From assembly GCA_004794655.1 (NCBI GenBank), contig SMMW01000214.1:1432001-1496000 (forward strand): a stretch of 64,000 nt of DNA, read 5' to 3'. This DNA is from Marisa cornuarietis. Lineage: Eukaryota; Mollusca; Gastropoda; Architaenioglossa; Ampullariidae. Both the position numbers and the translations under genes were made by a program. The notes beneath the pieces are model-generated. The model was given only the letters and a program-made list of their open reading frames with translations. It had not been told where the DNA came from and searched no databases. This document shows, piece by piece, positions 33,413-45,635 of this stretch (within the stretch, counting starts at the first letter, position 1; every line of letters starts with the position of its first letter).

Positions 33413-35503
33413 ATGGCTGAACGAGAACTTCGTGACTCTGATGAGGTACGTTTGTTTATTTTAATTTGAGGTACATGTGAATACTGACCACTATTTAGTA
33501 AGAGCATCCATTGTAACTATAGTTACGTGGGAAAAAACAAACGCACCTGGTGTTCGCAGTGGAGGAATGGAACTATATGTATGGTTAAAGCGCTGTAAAA
33601 TTAACAAACAGAAATGCCATTTGAATGAGTAAAATCGAAATCTACAACAGCGAATAGCTACGAATGGTTAACTTACAGAGAGGAAGAAAGACAGCGATCA
33701 GAGATAGGAGTCTTGAAAATATGAAGAGTATTAATTAGAGTGTCACGCCCCTATGGCTGAACAGAATACCGGAAACATCGGGTCCAGAGAAAGTATACGA
33801 GATCCATATCATTTACCATGGAACCGATATGTATTTTCGGCATGTAACAGCTTTTTGCCAACTGCTGTTTTACACTTGGTTTGCACTTTAAGGTGTTTGT
33901 AATTTACAAAAGATGTAACAAAAGTTTTTTGAATTCTATAATGAATACATTTACACAGAGTTCAACAACACGAAAAAGAAAAGATGTGGACCTCGAGTAT
34001 GCATCAGAACTTTTGTTTGATCTCCATCTACCAGTGAAGAGGCTGGCCAGCATGGTTGGAGTTTCCCATAAAACTCTTTATAAAAGATTTGAAAAAGAAG
34101 GTAAGATAAATTAATAAATTGCTTTGGACAGGTTTTCATTGCTTAAATGTTTTCGTGTGCATAAATTGCTTAGAAAGATTTTAGAAAAAGATGCCATATG
34201 GCCACATATTGGCCATAAAGCAAATCTGCAGTTAGACTCTGCTACTCTTGCCTGTTGTATTTTCATATTTTACAATACATCCTACGGTCTGCCAACTAGA
34301 TGCTAAACAATGTTAAATTTTTACTACAGTAATACAATAACTTTGTCAAAGTAATGTATAATCTGTTAATAACCCCACAAACCAAGTTTAGGACATAATA
34401 TTGTAGCTGATATTTTTAAAAGCATCTTTAGCAAAAATTTTAAGACTAGTTTTAAAATGATCTTTACAATAAAGTTTTGGTGTTGTGTGCCTGACCTTTT
34501 TGACGTGTGCATATTATTTTTGTTAACAGGACTGGATATTCGAAGTCACAGGTATACAGACATTAATGATGAAGACCTGGAAAAAGAATTAAAAGACATA
34601 AAAGACCAGTTTCCAAATGCAGGAGAAGTCTACATAACTGGCCACTTAAGAAGCAGGGGAATATCTATACAGACGAGAAGAATCCGAGAGATGTTGCATC
34701 AAGTTGATCCGGAAGGTTGTGTTGAGCGCCTGACACATACAGTATGCAGACGTGTGTACTCTGTGCCATGTCCCAATTTTTTATGGCACATTGATGGTGC
34801 CCATAAACTAATCATGTGGAAATTTGTTGTGCATGCAGCAATAGATGGATTTTCCAGAACAATTTTATATCTACAATGTTCCAACAGCAATAATTCAACT
34901 GTGGTCACCAGATTGTTTTTAAGTGCCATGGAGCAATATGGGTGGCCTATACGTGTCAGGACTGACTATGGAGGTGAGAATGTTGGGGTATGGAATGAGA
35001 TGGCGTCTCAAAGAGGTAATAGGTCTGTGATTGCAGGATCATCTGTACATAGTAATCATGTTGAACGTCTCCACAGAGATGTCAATCTGCAGGTAGGTCA
35101 AACATTTAAAAGTATTTTTTTGCAAATAGAACAGGATGGTATTTTAGATAGAGCTAATGAGACAGACCTTTTTTGTTTACACTATGTTTTTAAGCCACGA
35201 ATAAATCAGACATTAGCAGAATTCAGAAGTGCACACAATCATCACTCAATTTTTACAGAAGGCAACCACACACCCATCCAGCTATTTCATTTAAATCAAC
35301 ACCTAATTTGTCAATATGAGAATGATACCAGTTTCCATAACCCTGGTATATCCATAGATGAACTACAATGCTGTGAGCTTTCACAGGTCAGTGTGTTGCC
35401 TATTTCATGCCCACTGTCCTTTGAAGACTTTCAAACTTTAAAAAGAACGGTTGACCCACTGTCAAGTGATCATCCAGTTACTGTATATAAGAAAGTTTGC
35501 TGA
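33413..35503 (+). CDS. DDE integrase-type transposase (3 exons)
   Basis: Exons 33413-33445, 33959-34100 and 34530-35503 join in phase (0, then 1) with GT..AG introns, giving 382 aa. Exon 1 codes MAERELRDSDE. Residues 16-19 are a basic RKRK, and about 36-57 (VKRLASMVGVSHKTLYKRF) look like a helix-turn-helix for binding the ends. The catalytic core has D147 (WHIDGAHKL), D204 (VRTDYGGEN) and E237 (HVERLHRD), a DDE triad with 32 residues between the last two, slightly shorter than the D35E of retroviral integrases. The downstream region FCLHYVFKPRINQTLAEFRSAHNHH is typical of the integrase-core proteins found multicopy in fish, cnidarian and mollusc genomes. It would cut and join the element's ends in the nucleus. 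There is no frameshift or stop. The short first exon is the least certain part; a chance AATAAA lies at 36573-36578. Confidence 0.85.
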
Positions 35504-35940
35504 GTTTGTACTTCAGCACTTAAACCAATAATTTATTATAGTATTTTCAGTCTAGATTTAAGCAAATGGTGGGAGGTTGGGGGAGGTAAATATGTCAAAA
35601 CTAAAAGTTGTTCTCTGTAGTACATCTGGATAATCTATAATTACATGCCTTGGTACTTTTTTTCACAGTGTGTGTGTATATATGTATATATATTCAGATA
35701 ACTCATATGTACATGTCTTGGTTCTTTTCTTTACCATGTATAATGATAAAAAGTGGTCCTGCTAGGCATTTTCAGACCTTTAACCTCTGCCAGTCGAATT
35801 CTTCTGTATTATTTACTATGATTAATATCACAGTAATTACTCATTGATTGATGTGCAACATCATCATAAATCACAATCCTTGACTGGTACCAGGTGATGA
35901 TTGACTTATGTTTGTCTGCTGGTTCTGATCATTGAAAATA
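35504..35940. other. Transposon interior, non-coding
   Basis: AT-rich sequence after the transposase stop. No coding signal seen. Confidence 0.55.
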
Positions 35941-35959
35941 ACTAGATGGATGCAGTGGT

Positions 35960-36125
35960 TGACGAGATTTGTCACTCAGGCCTGTCCTGAGCAGTGGTGA
36001 ACAGGTCTTGTGTGGAACCACCCGTTCTTTTATGTCCTAAGCCAGTTCTTCCTCTGTTCAATATGGGGTCCCCCTGATGTGTATTAACATAGAGTGTCAT
36101 GCCAGGTAACATGGCCAAACATAAC
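35960..36125 (-). pseudogene. Reverse transcriptase C-terminal fragment, third copy (nested)
   Basis: The minus strand reads FGHVTWHDTL, then after a stop QRKNWLRT and RPVHHC. It matches the order of the fragments near 6600 and 21000 (GHVTRHDTL, QRKN.L). It lies inside the transposon and carries stops. Confidence 0.45.
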
Positions 36126-36737
36126 AAATGGGCTGTTAAATTGTCATTATTATGTTCTTGATTCTGTTACTTTTAATGCACTTACATGTTTGAAAAAATA
36201 TGCATCTCTTTCTCATTGATGAACACAGTCAGTTTTGAATGTATCTTAACTTTGTCAACTTTTATCCATTTTATTTTAAATCACTAATATAGTTCTTAGG
36301 TGCATTGTGTCATATAAGAATCCAAAGCTTCATGTACATAAGTGTTGTTTCATTTGAAATGTTGACACATTTTAAATTATTGATACACCCGGTATTATTT
36401 GCTGGTGCATTGTCACATATTTTAATATATCATGCTCTGTAATTTTCTGATGTTGATTTTATTTTGCTACTGTTTAAAAATTACTTTTTTGTCCCCACAC
36501 TTCATTATATAAGCTTCTTTTATTCAATGTGATACTGAACTATATAAGATGATGGTGACCATGATCATTACAAATAAAATAGTTTAATGCAAGAAACAAC
36601 TTCTTCTTTGTTTCCCTCAAATATCTACTCTGTCTTGGCTGTTCTACAGTCTTTGCAGATCTCAATTGTTCACTATATAATCAAAATTTTTAAAAAGATA
36701 ATGTTTGTTTCTGGGGTGCCTTTTTTAGTCTGTTGTA

Positions 36738-36842
36738 CACACACACACACACACACACACACATATCAATGGTCTATGGCACAGAGTAGAGGAAACTGGA
36801 GTACCCAGAGAAAACCACCGACAGTCAGCCCTGTAAGCAGGT
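36738..36842. repeat. (CA)n followed by a widespread GGAGTACCCAGAGAAAAC motif
   Basis: A 13-unit CA array is followed by GGAAACTGGAGTACCCAGAG, then AAAACCACCGAC. That motif (AAACCGGAGTACCCGGAGAA) is one I recall as common in repeats of marine invertebrates and fish. The boundaries of the repeat are not visible. Confidence 0.4.
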
Positions 36843-36959
36843 GTTATATTTAGAGATAGGTACGTTGGAGCCAAAATACAAACACAACATTCATGGGATT
36901 CTCACTGGCTTGGTGACGGGCGCCACCAATCCCAAATGTGGCCTACTTCATGTTGTGAA

Positions 36960-37822
36960 CTTTTAAAAGTAATAAGGAGTAATATTAAAGCTCCGGTGAT
37001 TGTGGAGTATACAAAACAACTTGGTAGATTGGCAGACACACACATCAATAGTTGTTGACGCTGTGAAAATGGAACAGTTGGTTTATTTGACGGAAAAGTG
37101 TTTCAAGGTTGACTTTGCATTATGAGGGATAAGAAAAGTAAAACTGATTGCTAAGTTACCATGAGATTATTATTAGACATCCACATTCCATTGTATGGAA
37201 TCATCAAAGTGTTGTAAAAAATACATGACAAATTATTTACAGGATCAGGATCTACTAAAACAAATTTCAGTAAAACATGTTTAGTCACATGGCTCCAAAG
37301 GAGGCATAAGCATTAAAGAATATATTGTATTGTATTAATGCATGAACGATTAAAGTCAAGACTTTCAGAATTATGAGATTTAAAAATATTACAAAGTAAT
37401 ACAAAAAATTCCTCTGAGATGAATAATGGAGACATTGTTACACTGGGATCTAGCCTCTATGTTTGCATAGTAAGCATCCACAACTTCTTGTACTCATAAC
37501 CATTCAACGCCACCTATAGGGTTACTCCTCTTGGTTTCCCATAAATATTGATCATTACATGTTGTCTATAACAACCGATCCTTTGACAGCTTCCACCATC
37601 ATTTCTGAAAAAGTCTTTCCCAGTGGAAGCTGCCGAGGTAAATCAATCCTGATAGCCATCTTCATTGAAAGTGATGACTGGACTACAACCTGCTCGATGG
37701 AGTCCTCCAGGAGGGATTGTTCTCTTTCCCGATATAAACGTCTAAAAGAGGTGAGAGACGTTCTCTGGACACTTAACGCTGGCGGTCACTTTAGTTTAGA
37801 CTTTCTTTTGACGGTCCTTGGG
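36960..37822. other. Transposon interior, non-coding
   Basis: No recognised gene. An open frame at 37559-37885 has no motif and runs into the nested SINE. Confidence 0.5.
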
Positions 37823-37831
37823 TTTTCTTTA

Positions 37832-38022
37832 AAGGTAAAGGTCATCCAACATCCTTTTTCAGGTCGTTGGGGAGTGAGGTGTTAGAGACCTTACCTACCC
37901 CAACCCTCTAAGGAGTCAGGTACCCATTCCCGTCAGCTGTGGGAAGTTTGCTGCGCTTATCGGGAATTGAACCAATGCGCTCTCAGTTCAGACTCCAGCG
38001 CTCTAACCACTCGGCCATCCGC
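37832..38022 (-). mobile_element. tRNA-derived SINE nested in the transposon
   Basis: On the minus strand it begins GCGGATGGCCGAGTGGTTAG, a tRNA-Ser/Leu-like head with an A box (TGGCCGAGTGG) and a B box (GGTTCAATTCC, + strand 37963-37973). A ~110-bp body ends in ACCTTTACCTT. A 9-bp direct repeat, TTTTCTTTA, flanks it (37823-37831 and 38023-38031) and marks the insertion site. It was inserted after the transposon's interior had formed. Confidence 0.75.
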
Positions 38023-38370
38023 TTTTCTTTAGCTTTGTTCATTCCCACCAAAATATCATGTCAACCATCACTCCCTCTCATACACTCGTAGCATGCACTT
38101 AGCACGAACGCCTACTAAAGAACTCCCACATCCTCCCCACAGAAAGAAACATTCCCGCACCTTCAAGTTGACCATAACGCAATACTATTAACATACATGT
38201 ATGTAAACATGTCAAATCCTGACATGTTGTGGAAGAAAATCTTCTTCGTCCAAAACGGGGGGCGGACGCCAGAAACGGTCTCCATCAGGGCCCGAACTGT
38301 TCCAATGACATTATTGGTTGACATTTTTTTTTGGGGGGGGGGTGGGGGCGATTGCTTTAAGTCTAAGACG

Positions 38371-39011
38371 ACACAGCAGACGACTCTCTCTTGAGCGCGT
38401 AAATACACACAGCAGACGACTCTCTCTTGAGCGTGTAAATACACACAGCAGACGACTCTCTCTTGAGTGTGTAAATACACACAGCAGACGACTCTCTCTT
38501 GAGTGTGTAAATACACACAGCAGACGACTCTCTCTTGAGTGTGTAAATACACACAGCAGACGACTCTCTCTTGAGTGTGTAAATACACACAGCAGACGAC
38601 TCTCTCTTGAGCGCGTAAAAACAAGAACGAAGGCCATTGCTACGAGCGCACTGATTGGTTGGTCTTTGACCTTCTTTTCCCATATGCAAATGAGCCAGCC
38701 TCGTTCCGTATACATTGCAAGTCAGAAGTTATAGAATGCAATGTATAAATATAGATTTCAAATGTATAGCTAGAATGCATTCTATAGCTAAACAATTGAA
38801 AGGTATATATAAAATGAATTGAATAGCAACTTCTGAGTATAATATAAATGAAACACTTCGGTTTTTACCGAGTTTTCTCTCTCTAGCTATACATTGCAAT
38901 GTATAATTATACATTGCAATGTATAGCTATACATTGCATTGTATAATTATACATTGCAATGTATAGCTAGAAATAGCAAATTTGAGAAAATTCCCTTCTT
39001 GGCGCCCCATA
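38371..39011 (-). repeat. Right terminal inverted repeat with expanded 36-bp minisatellite
   Basis: Reverse complement of the left end. The inner 36-bp unit (GTAAATACACACAGCAGACG, ACTCTCTCTTGAGYGY) is present seven times here, against about two on the left. The four middle copies carry GTGT in place of GCGC, so they arose by local duplication after a C-to-T change. A poly-G run (38333-38347) lies just inside. Confidence 0.9.
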
Positions 39012-39017
39012 AATGAC
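39012..39017. repeat. Right target site duplication AATGAC
   Basis: Identical to 32879-32884. Confidence 0.85.
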
Positions 39018-42000
39018 TGACCCTCTTCCTTCCTCCACAAATAACCGACCCACAGTCGTTGGAAGAGGAGAGAGCTGCACGGTCTAATGGAGTCAAACGG
39101 AGCGGAGCCGGTGAATGGCTTCGGTGGGACTGGGAGTGTGTGTGTGTGGGGGGGGGTCGGAACTAAAAGCAGGCAGCGATAGGTAATGAATGGGGAGAGT
39201 CCTGACACAGGTGTCTGGCGGCGCTCACTGATCACCGACCGCTTCACCTTCTGTCTGTCAGCCACGTGACCGCCAACACAAAGACTGAAATAAGATCAAC
39301 CCCAGTGAAAACACACCAGCGGCGGCTGATCCTCCTTAAGACACCTCGCACCCTGTGGGAGGATTGATACCTATCTACTTCACTCACCGCGCAAGTCACT
39401 CACCAGTGTGATAAAAGAGGCCTCAGTAAGAAGAAAAATTATCCTCTTGTGATAGAGAAGTACAGTGACTTTCGACCTCAATTTGTATTTATTGAATCGT
39501 TGTGTTTATTAATCATGGCCTAACATTAAGTGAGAAATATGCACAGTGCAGAGCATTAGCATTAAATACTATACACACTTTGTTATAAACGCGCGAGGCA
39601 ACAAATATGTTTTGATGTATTTGCATGAGGAGGTCTATGGACTGTTTGTGTTCTACTAGGCGTCGCCGGGTGACTGTCGGGGTACACCACAATGGTGTAG
39701 TGCCACCCGATTCTTGTGAAAGGGGTGATAGTAGATGAGGTGATGCCCGCTCGCTACCCGTGCTCCCACGTTCTCTCTCTCCCCCCTCCCCTTGCCTTCT
39801 CTTTCCTTTTTTCTCTCCATTTCTTCTCGATGCATCTTCTCGCTCTGCCTCCCTCTCCTCAATATCGTCTCTAATTATGTTTGTCCTTCAAAGTAGCGGT
39901 TTCTCGCTTTGGCTTTGGCTAGTAGATCTTTTCCCACTTTATTAGGAGCCGCAAGTTACATCTTAGAAAGAAGAACATAAAAAATAAACAAGCAAATATC
40001 ATGCCCACCAACCAAAAATAGTCTAGGACATTCTCTGAAAAAAAAATGGAGAAGCGAGCCACAGTCTGCTTCATTTTCCAGATTAAAGAACAAGTAAAAT
40101 TTTAGCGATAAAATGAGCAGAAATCCGCACATGGAGAAAATAATAAAATTTAGTTATCCAGCAGATCCCCGAGTTTACCACGAATGCAGGGCAATAACTC
40201 TCGAAGAAGTATCCCTGGGAGAGATAAGGAAATGGCTGATGTGAAGATTCTCTAGCATGTGTCAAGTTTTTTTTTTAATAAGAGAAACTTCCTGTTGACG
40301 CTGTGGTGAGAACTGCAAAGGGTAAAAAAGAGATCCATGTCATCCATGTCTTGGTCTCTCAGGCGGCACGACGATGGACGATGAAAGTTGTGTCGGCCAA
40401 ACGGACCAAGGGAAGTAACCGCGAACAACGTGTCAAATCGATGGGAAGCAACTAGGATGAGGTTGAGGGCAATCAGGAAATATCTACGACCACTCTCTTT
40501 GTCTTTCTCTCTCTCTCTCTGTGATTTTTAAAAGTTTCTCCACGCTCTCATCTTCGTTCAGAACTGTGCACAGCTGTGTGTATCTGAGAAAAATAAAACA
40601 ACAACAACAAATGGTGTTGGATCTTGAATATGAAAAGGTGGAAGGGCGGTAATTACAGAGAAATCTTTTCGCTTTTAAATTTGATGGAAACAGTAGCGAG
40701 GACAAAACTATGTGAATCATGTTCAATCAATTGACATCTAGATGCCCGGTCTTCGTATCTCACAGAAGGCAGCAAGAAGCTGAAAGGTGACAGGAACAAG
40801 AAAAGGCAGAAAAGATATCATATGAAAATGGTCCCGATTCGTAAGGAATGGCAAATAAAAGACCACAGCAAACAGTCTTTCTCGATGGAGGCTGGGACAG
40901 AAAGGATCATGATTAAGTCGAGGAAGGCGCAGTGAATGAACGAGGGAAATTGGAAACCCTGACAAGACCATGGTGGCCACGTAGCTAACTTGACAAGGAA
41001 AATCCACTCAAAGAAAGCTGCGCAGGTTTCAAGAAAACATGTTTTATTCAGTTTGGAGAAAGTAAGTGGGGGGGGGGAATGGGTGGTTGACGAAGCAGGA
41101 CACTGATTTCGAAGTGAACATGTGCGAGGCCAATGAATAATCATGTTGTCATTACCCAAGGCAAATCTTCTTATATAGGCTCTCGGGCTTTGAAAGGTCA
41201 ATGGGTCATCGTCACCACAAGAAGCAATCAGATGCTTCTTTAACTGGGAGGATGTAAAAAAGGTTCTTGGCGCTGGCAGAGTGGATGATGGGAGCTACAG
41301 TGGAAACTCCGACCTTGGCACAGCCACCGGAAACACCAGTTGTCACGTGACAGAATGTCGGCGGGGTGATTGATTGGTACCTGATACTTAAGATGGTCAG
41401 ATTTCTGTTATACGTGTATCTCAAAGCTGATCAGTCTTCTGCTCACACTAACACTTAGAGATGCACGAAAATCATCATCATCATCATCATCATCTGGAGA
41501 AAGTCGATAAATAAAGTTTGCTGTATTGTGATGTATCCATGCACCATGTGCCTTAGCGACCGCTGGGTTACAAGACTGCTGATGATAATGACGAGAACGG
41601 TGATGATGGTGATGATGACGATGATAGTAATGACAGTACTATCGTGATAGTGATTACAGCGACGAAGGCGGCTATGATGACCGTGATGGTGACAGGTGTG
41701 AGTATTAACACAGAAATAACAAAAACCGCAAGTCCGTGGTGTGGTAGAACATGTCTGTCGCTGATGTGACTTAGTTTCTTTCAAATGGCGAAGATCCATC
41801 TTGTGTGCGTCGTAATCTTTTTCATCTTTTAAAAAAACCGGGGGAAATATCGTTAACCTCTGACCTTTCCTAGCTTTGGTCATTTTCAAGAGTGTTGCGC
41901 AGGGGATGTGGGGGACTGTCACCTTGTTGTGCCTTCAACAGTGGAGTTTAACAGGTAGCGTGTAAAGGGGTTAAAGGGACAAGTCCAGCAAACATGTGAG

Positions 42001-42355
42001 GGATGTGACCAAATCTCTTTCGTGACAGCAGTCAGGGGAAATCACAGAATCGTGCAGCTCAGTGTTGAGATTGTCTTTCCCTGGCGACTCTTGCCTCGGG
42101 TAGAAGGAAGCTGATGAAAGGTCTGCTCGTGCAGTTTGGAGCATAACAGTGTTAGTGTGGGGCTGATGGAATCTAGTTACCTACTCAAGCAGTTAAATTA
42201 CTTCTCGGGCCCAGCAGCTAATTGAATGACGACTGCCGAGGGCTGTTGAAGAGGATGGGAGGGGGGCTGTTTGCAGTCGTCGCGCTGAAGATTTGTACAG
42301 CAAAGGGAAGGCGCATGAATGAACAGGTTACTTATGGTCTGAATGTATTTGACAT
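39018..42355. other. No gene recognised
   Basis: Mixed sequence with a GT/G run (39138-39156), a CT-rich tract (39770-39860), a short ATC array (41470-41493) and a GAT-rich stretch (41578-41690). Frames on the minus strand around 40738-41201 and 41455-41922 are open but show no motif. Confidence 0.5.
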
Positions 42356-42369
42356 GTTCACGTACAGTG

Positions 42370-42855
42370 TGAGTTCGTCACGGTGACGTACAGAGCGAGT
42401 TTGTCATCTTCATTTACAGTGTGAGTGTGGCTGACTGTCAGCGAGAACTGCCTGTCATTTACTGTCAATGTCTTTGCCATGGCACCGTGCAGTGTGGGTG
42501 ACTATGTCATGGTGACGTGCACTGTGGGTGACTATGTCATGGTGACGTGCACTGAGTGTGACTATGTCATGGTGACGTGGACTATAGGTGAATTTTGTCA
42601 TGGTGACGTGCACTGTGGGTGACTTGTCATGTTGACGTGCACTGTGGATGACTATGTCATGGTGACGTGCACTATAGGTGAATTGTCATGGTGACTTGCA
42701 GTCTGTCATGGTGACGTGCACTGTGGGTGACTATGTCGTGGTGACGTGCACTGCGGGTGACTATGTCATGGTAACGTGCACTATAGGTGAATTGTCATGG
42801 TGACGAGCACTGTGGGTGACGTCATGGTGACGTGCAGTGTCTGTCATGGTGAAGT
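42370..42855. repeat. 30-bp minisatellite carrying TGACGTGC
   Basis: About 14 units of GTGACTATGTCATGGTGACG followed by TGCACTGTGG, with several deleted units. Each good copy carries TGACGTG, a CRE half site. Confidence 0.9.
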
Positions 42856-44560
42856 GCGATCGGTGTGTTGTCAGTGTGTAAATGAATTTGCCTCTTCTCT
42901 GAAAGTCTAGCCATGAGTCATAAAGTGAAAGTACAATTCTTTTCTCATGTTTCAAAGAAGACAAATCTCGTGTGATCAAAACAAACTTGGCGAAGCTCGC
43001 CTTTCTGTTCTTTTGTAGAACTTGTATCGACAGTCAAGGGCCCAACAATGGACTCTTCCGTTCTTACAATCAGGTTCTCCGACAAACGTTTTTCTAATAT
43101 TTGAGATGTTCTAAATGACTCTCAGCACCTCAAACAACTCTAAAATCTCTTTACCAGGTAGCTTTTTTTGTAGACCATTGAAACTGTTTAGGCTTTTGAC
43201 CTGACCCTTGTCCACAAATCATTGGCATCGACGTTTGCTGTAGGAGCCAACAACGGCCTCATCAGACAACAATGCTAGTTGTAGTAGTCAACAATGAAGA
43301 GTTGCATTTAGTTTTAACAGATTTGTAACGTTCGTGGTATGAGATGTGATAGAAATAACAGGTCTATGGCATAAAATATGTCGCTCATTTCATCTCATCT
43401 GTCCACTTGTTTCCTGTAGCTACGTACACGAGTACCTGTAGTCTTGTATCCTCACCTTGTCATGAGGTGCACTTTCACACTACCACATTGTTTGAATGAA
43501 TCCTCCAATCAAGTCTCGTGAGACAGTCCGGGACCCTCGTCACTCTCCCTTCATCTGTTCCTCCAGTTCTCCGGCAAAACATTGTAGTCCTCCTCCCTCA
43601 CTACAATAAATATTCATCTGTTTCCAATCTTCGAGCTTAGTTTCTAAAAAATGGCTTTTATCCAGTGTAATATTGCTTTACTTTGTCTTTGATCTTCACG
43701 AGTAGTCGCTGTGATTTTTCTCAGGCATTCTCCGCACGAAATATCAAAGAAAGACGAAATGAAATCACAATAAGAACAAACATCGTGAAATGTTTTTACA
43801 GACTCTGCGTTTATTTTCCAGTTACAGAAAAAATACATGAGTGGCGTGTCTTATTAAAAAGTGATCACAAGTCAGCAGCGGAAATTGCTCAAGAGACTTA
43901 CAGTAAAATGTTTCCTGTACCAACTACTTGACAGACGAGTCTCTAGTCCCACCATCACCGCTCTCACAGAGAAACAACAAGAAAACTGAGAATATCTTGG
44001 TCCTCGTCCTTGCCACACACTAACACTACTTGTACAAGCATCTCAAGATGGAGCCCAGCCTCTTGCTTCTTGTCGCCTCTACAGTCAGTCAACACAAATG
44101 TTTCTTAAAGCAGTTTGCTCTGAAGTGGCACCAAGAAAAAATCTCCCTGCACTTCCCTAAAATTCCATCTGTCTACATTTATCTTACTCCATTTGGTCCT
44201 TTAGCAGTTCCTTGCCTTTCTAAATGAAAACTATGCAATATTCTTAGTAAAGAATGTTTAGCGGATTAAAAGACGATATTCAGTCAAGTAACCGTTATCT
44301 GTTTCTTCCTTGCTTCTATGTATGTACATATCTATGTTTGTACATATATGTCTAAAGCTGAGTCTATTGTATCCGTCCGAACCAGAATAAGCATAGTTAA
44401 TTATCTCATTAGTCTTATGTCAACTTCAAAAACTTCTCATAAATCGTGCTGTCAGTTCAAAGGTCAGGTGATCACTAGTTCGCTAGTTCTGTAGCCACTC
44501 TTTCAAAGGTCTACCCTCCCTCATCACACAACTAGAAACCTCTGCTCTTTGCTCTGCTTG
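42856..44560. other. No gene recognised
   Basis: Unique-looking sequence. The frames at 43683-43931 and 44030-44227 lack motifs and splice context. Confidence 0.5.
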
Positions 44561-44564
44561 TTGG

Positions 44565-45170
44565 ATGCTGTACACTGGATGCTGTACACTAGATGTTGTA
44601 GACTGGATGCTGTACACTTGATGATGTACACTGGATGCTGTACACTAGATGTTGTAGACTGGATGCTGTACACTTGATGATGTACACTGGATGCTGTACA
44701 CTGGATGTTGTAGGGTGTATGTTGTACACTGGATGTTGTACGCTAGATGTTGTAGACTGGATGTTGTACACTTGATGATGCACACTGGATTTGTATACTG
44801 GATGCTGTACACTGTATGTTGTACACTGGATGTTGAAGGTGGATGTTGTATACTGGATGTTGTAGGTGGATGTTGAAGGTGGATGTTGTATACTGGATGT
44901 TGTAGGTGGATGTTGTATAGTGGATGTTATAGGTGGATGTTGTATAGTGGATGTTGTAGGTGGATGTTGTAGGTGGATGTTGTAGGTGGATGTTGTATAG
45001 TGGATGTTGTAGGTGGATGCTGTACACTGGATGTTGTAGGTGGATGTTGTATAGTGGATGTTGTAGGTGGATGACGTACACTGGATGTTGTAGGTGGATG
45101 TTGTATAGTGGATGTTGTAGGTGGATGACGTACACTGGATGTTGTAGGTGGATGTTGTACACTGGATTTA
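44565..45170. repeat. About 15-bp TGGATGTTGTA minisatellite
   Basis: About 40 short units of TGGATGTTGTACAC and TGGATGTTGTAGG, arranged in higher-order pairs (GGATGTTGTAGGTGGATGTT). Open frames on both strands (CRWMLYTGC on +, YNIHLQHPV on -) come from the repeat alone. Confidence 0.9.
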
Positions 45171-45531
45171 GGACACTTAATGCTGCACGCAATCGCCTGG
45201 TCACCTGTTCAGAAAGAGAATCAGAAGCCATCTCACTTCATCGTCTTTATTTATTACATGTTCTCGTCGTTTGGTGATAACATTCTTTAATGTTGATGTT
45301 CTCACTAGTTCTTTCTTTCACTCTTTCTCCACATCTTTCCTATCTACTCTTCTCCCCTCTTCTGTACGGAATGAATGTGTCTTGGAAAGGAAAATGGATT
45401 TGAAATGGGTAATGTGATATATTTATATTGTGCTTGTTAAATAAACAAAAAATGTAAGATATCAATTAATGCTTGTGACGAAAAGCCAAAAATAAATCAT
45501 AGTTACCACTTTTTCTTTTAATAAATTTTAG

Positions 45532-45635
45532 TTGCTTTGAAAGAAGGATCAGAGCTTAAAGTTGAAAGCTCACATATTGAAGAAATTTCTACAAAAGTGC
45601 GTGGTCCACGTAGGCGAAAGTTTAAAAATAACTGA
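45532..45635 (+). CDS. Candidate isolated terminal exon
   Basis: After a pyrimidine-rich tract and AG at 45530-45531, a frame codes ALKEGSELKVESSHIEEIST, then a basic end, KVRGPRRRKFKNN, and TGA. AATAAA follows 74 bp later (45709-45714). The composition is protein-like, but I cannot place it in a family and found no partner exon upstream, so it may be chance or a decayed remnant. Confidence 0.2.

Larger units (their letters stand above)
32885..39011 (+). mobile_element. Complete IS3EU-like DNA transposon (6127 bp)
   Basis: The ends are exact inverted repeats, TATGGGGCGCCAAGA on the left and the reverse complement of the same on the right. They are flanked by a perfect 6-bp target duplication, AATGAC (32879-32884 and 39012-39017). 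The terminal inverted repeats are about 470 bp (left) and 640 bp (right), nearly identical apart from copy number of an inner 36-bp minisatellite. Inside are an intact spliced transposase gene (33413-35503) and about 2.8 kb of non-coding DNA with nested repeats. A 6-bp duplication, TAT...ATA termini and an integrase-like transposase fit, as far as I recall, the eukaryotic IS3EU superfamily. IS481EU or Ginger relatives are the alternatives. Intact ends, target duplication and reading frame suggest a recent insertion. Confidence 0.85.

Noticed and set aside
37832..38022. tRNA gene (Ser/Leu-like) on the minus strand
   Set aside because: A and B boxes are present, but a SINE body and 9-bp target duplication follow, so it is a SINE and not a tRNA gene.
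38318..38734. 138-residue frame with SRRLSLERVNTH repeats and its minus partners
   Set aside because: It is the 36-bp minisatellite of the transposon's right inverted repeat, not a gene.
44743..45231. 162-residue frame with YNIHLQHPV repeats
   Set aside because: Generated wholly by the TGGATGTTGTA minisatellite; the opposite strand is equally open.
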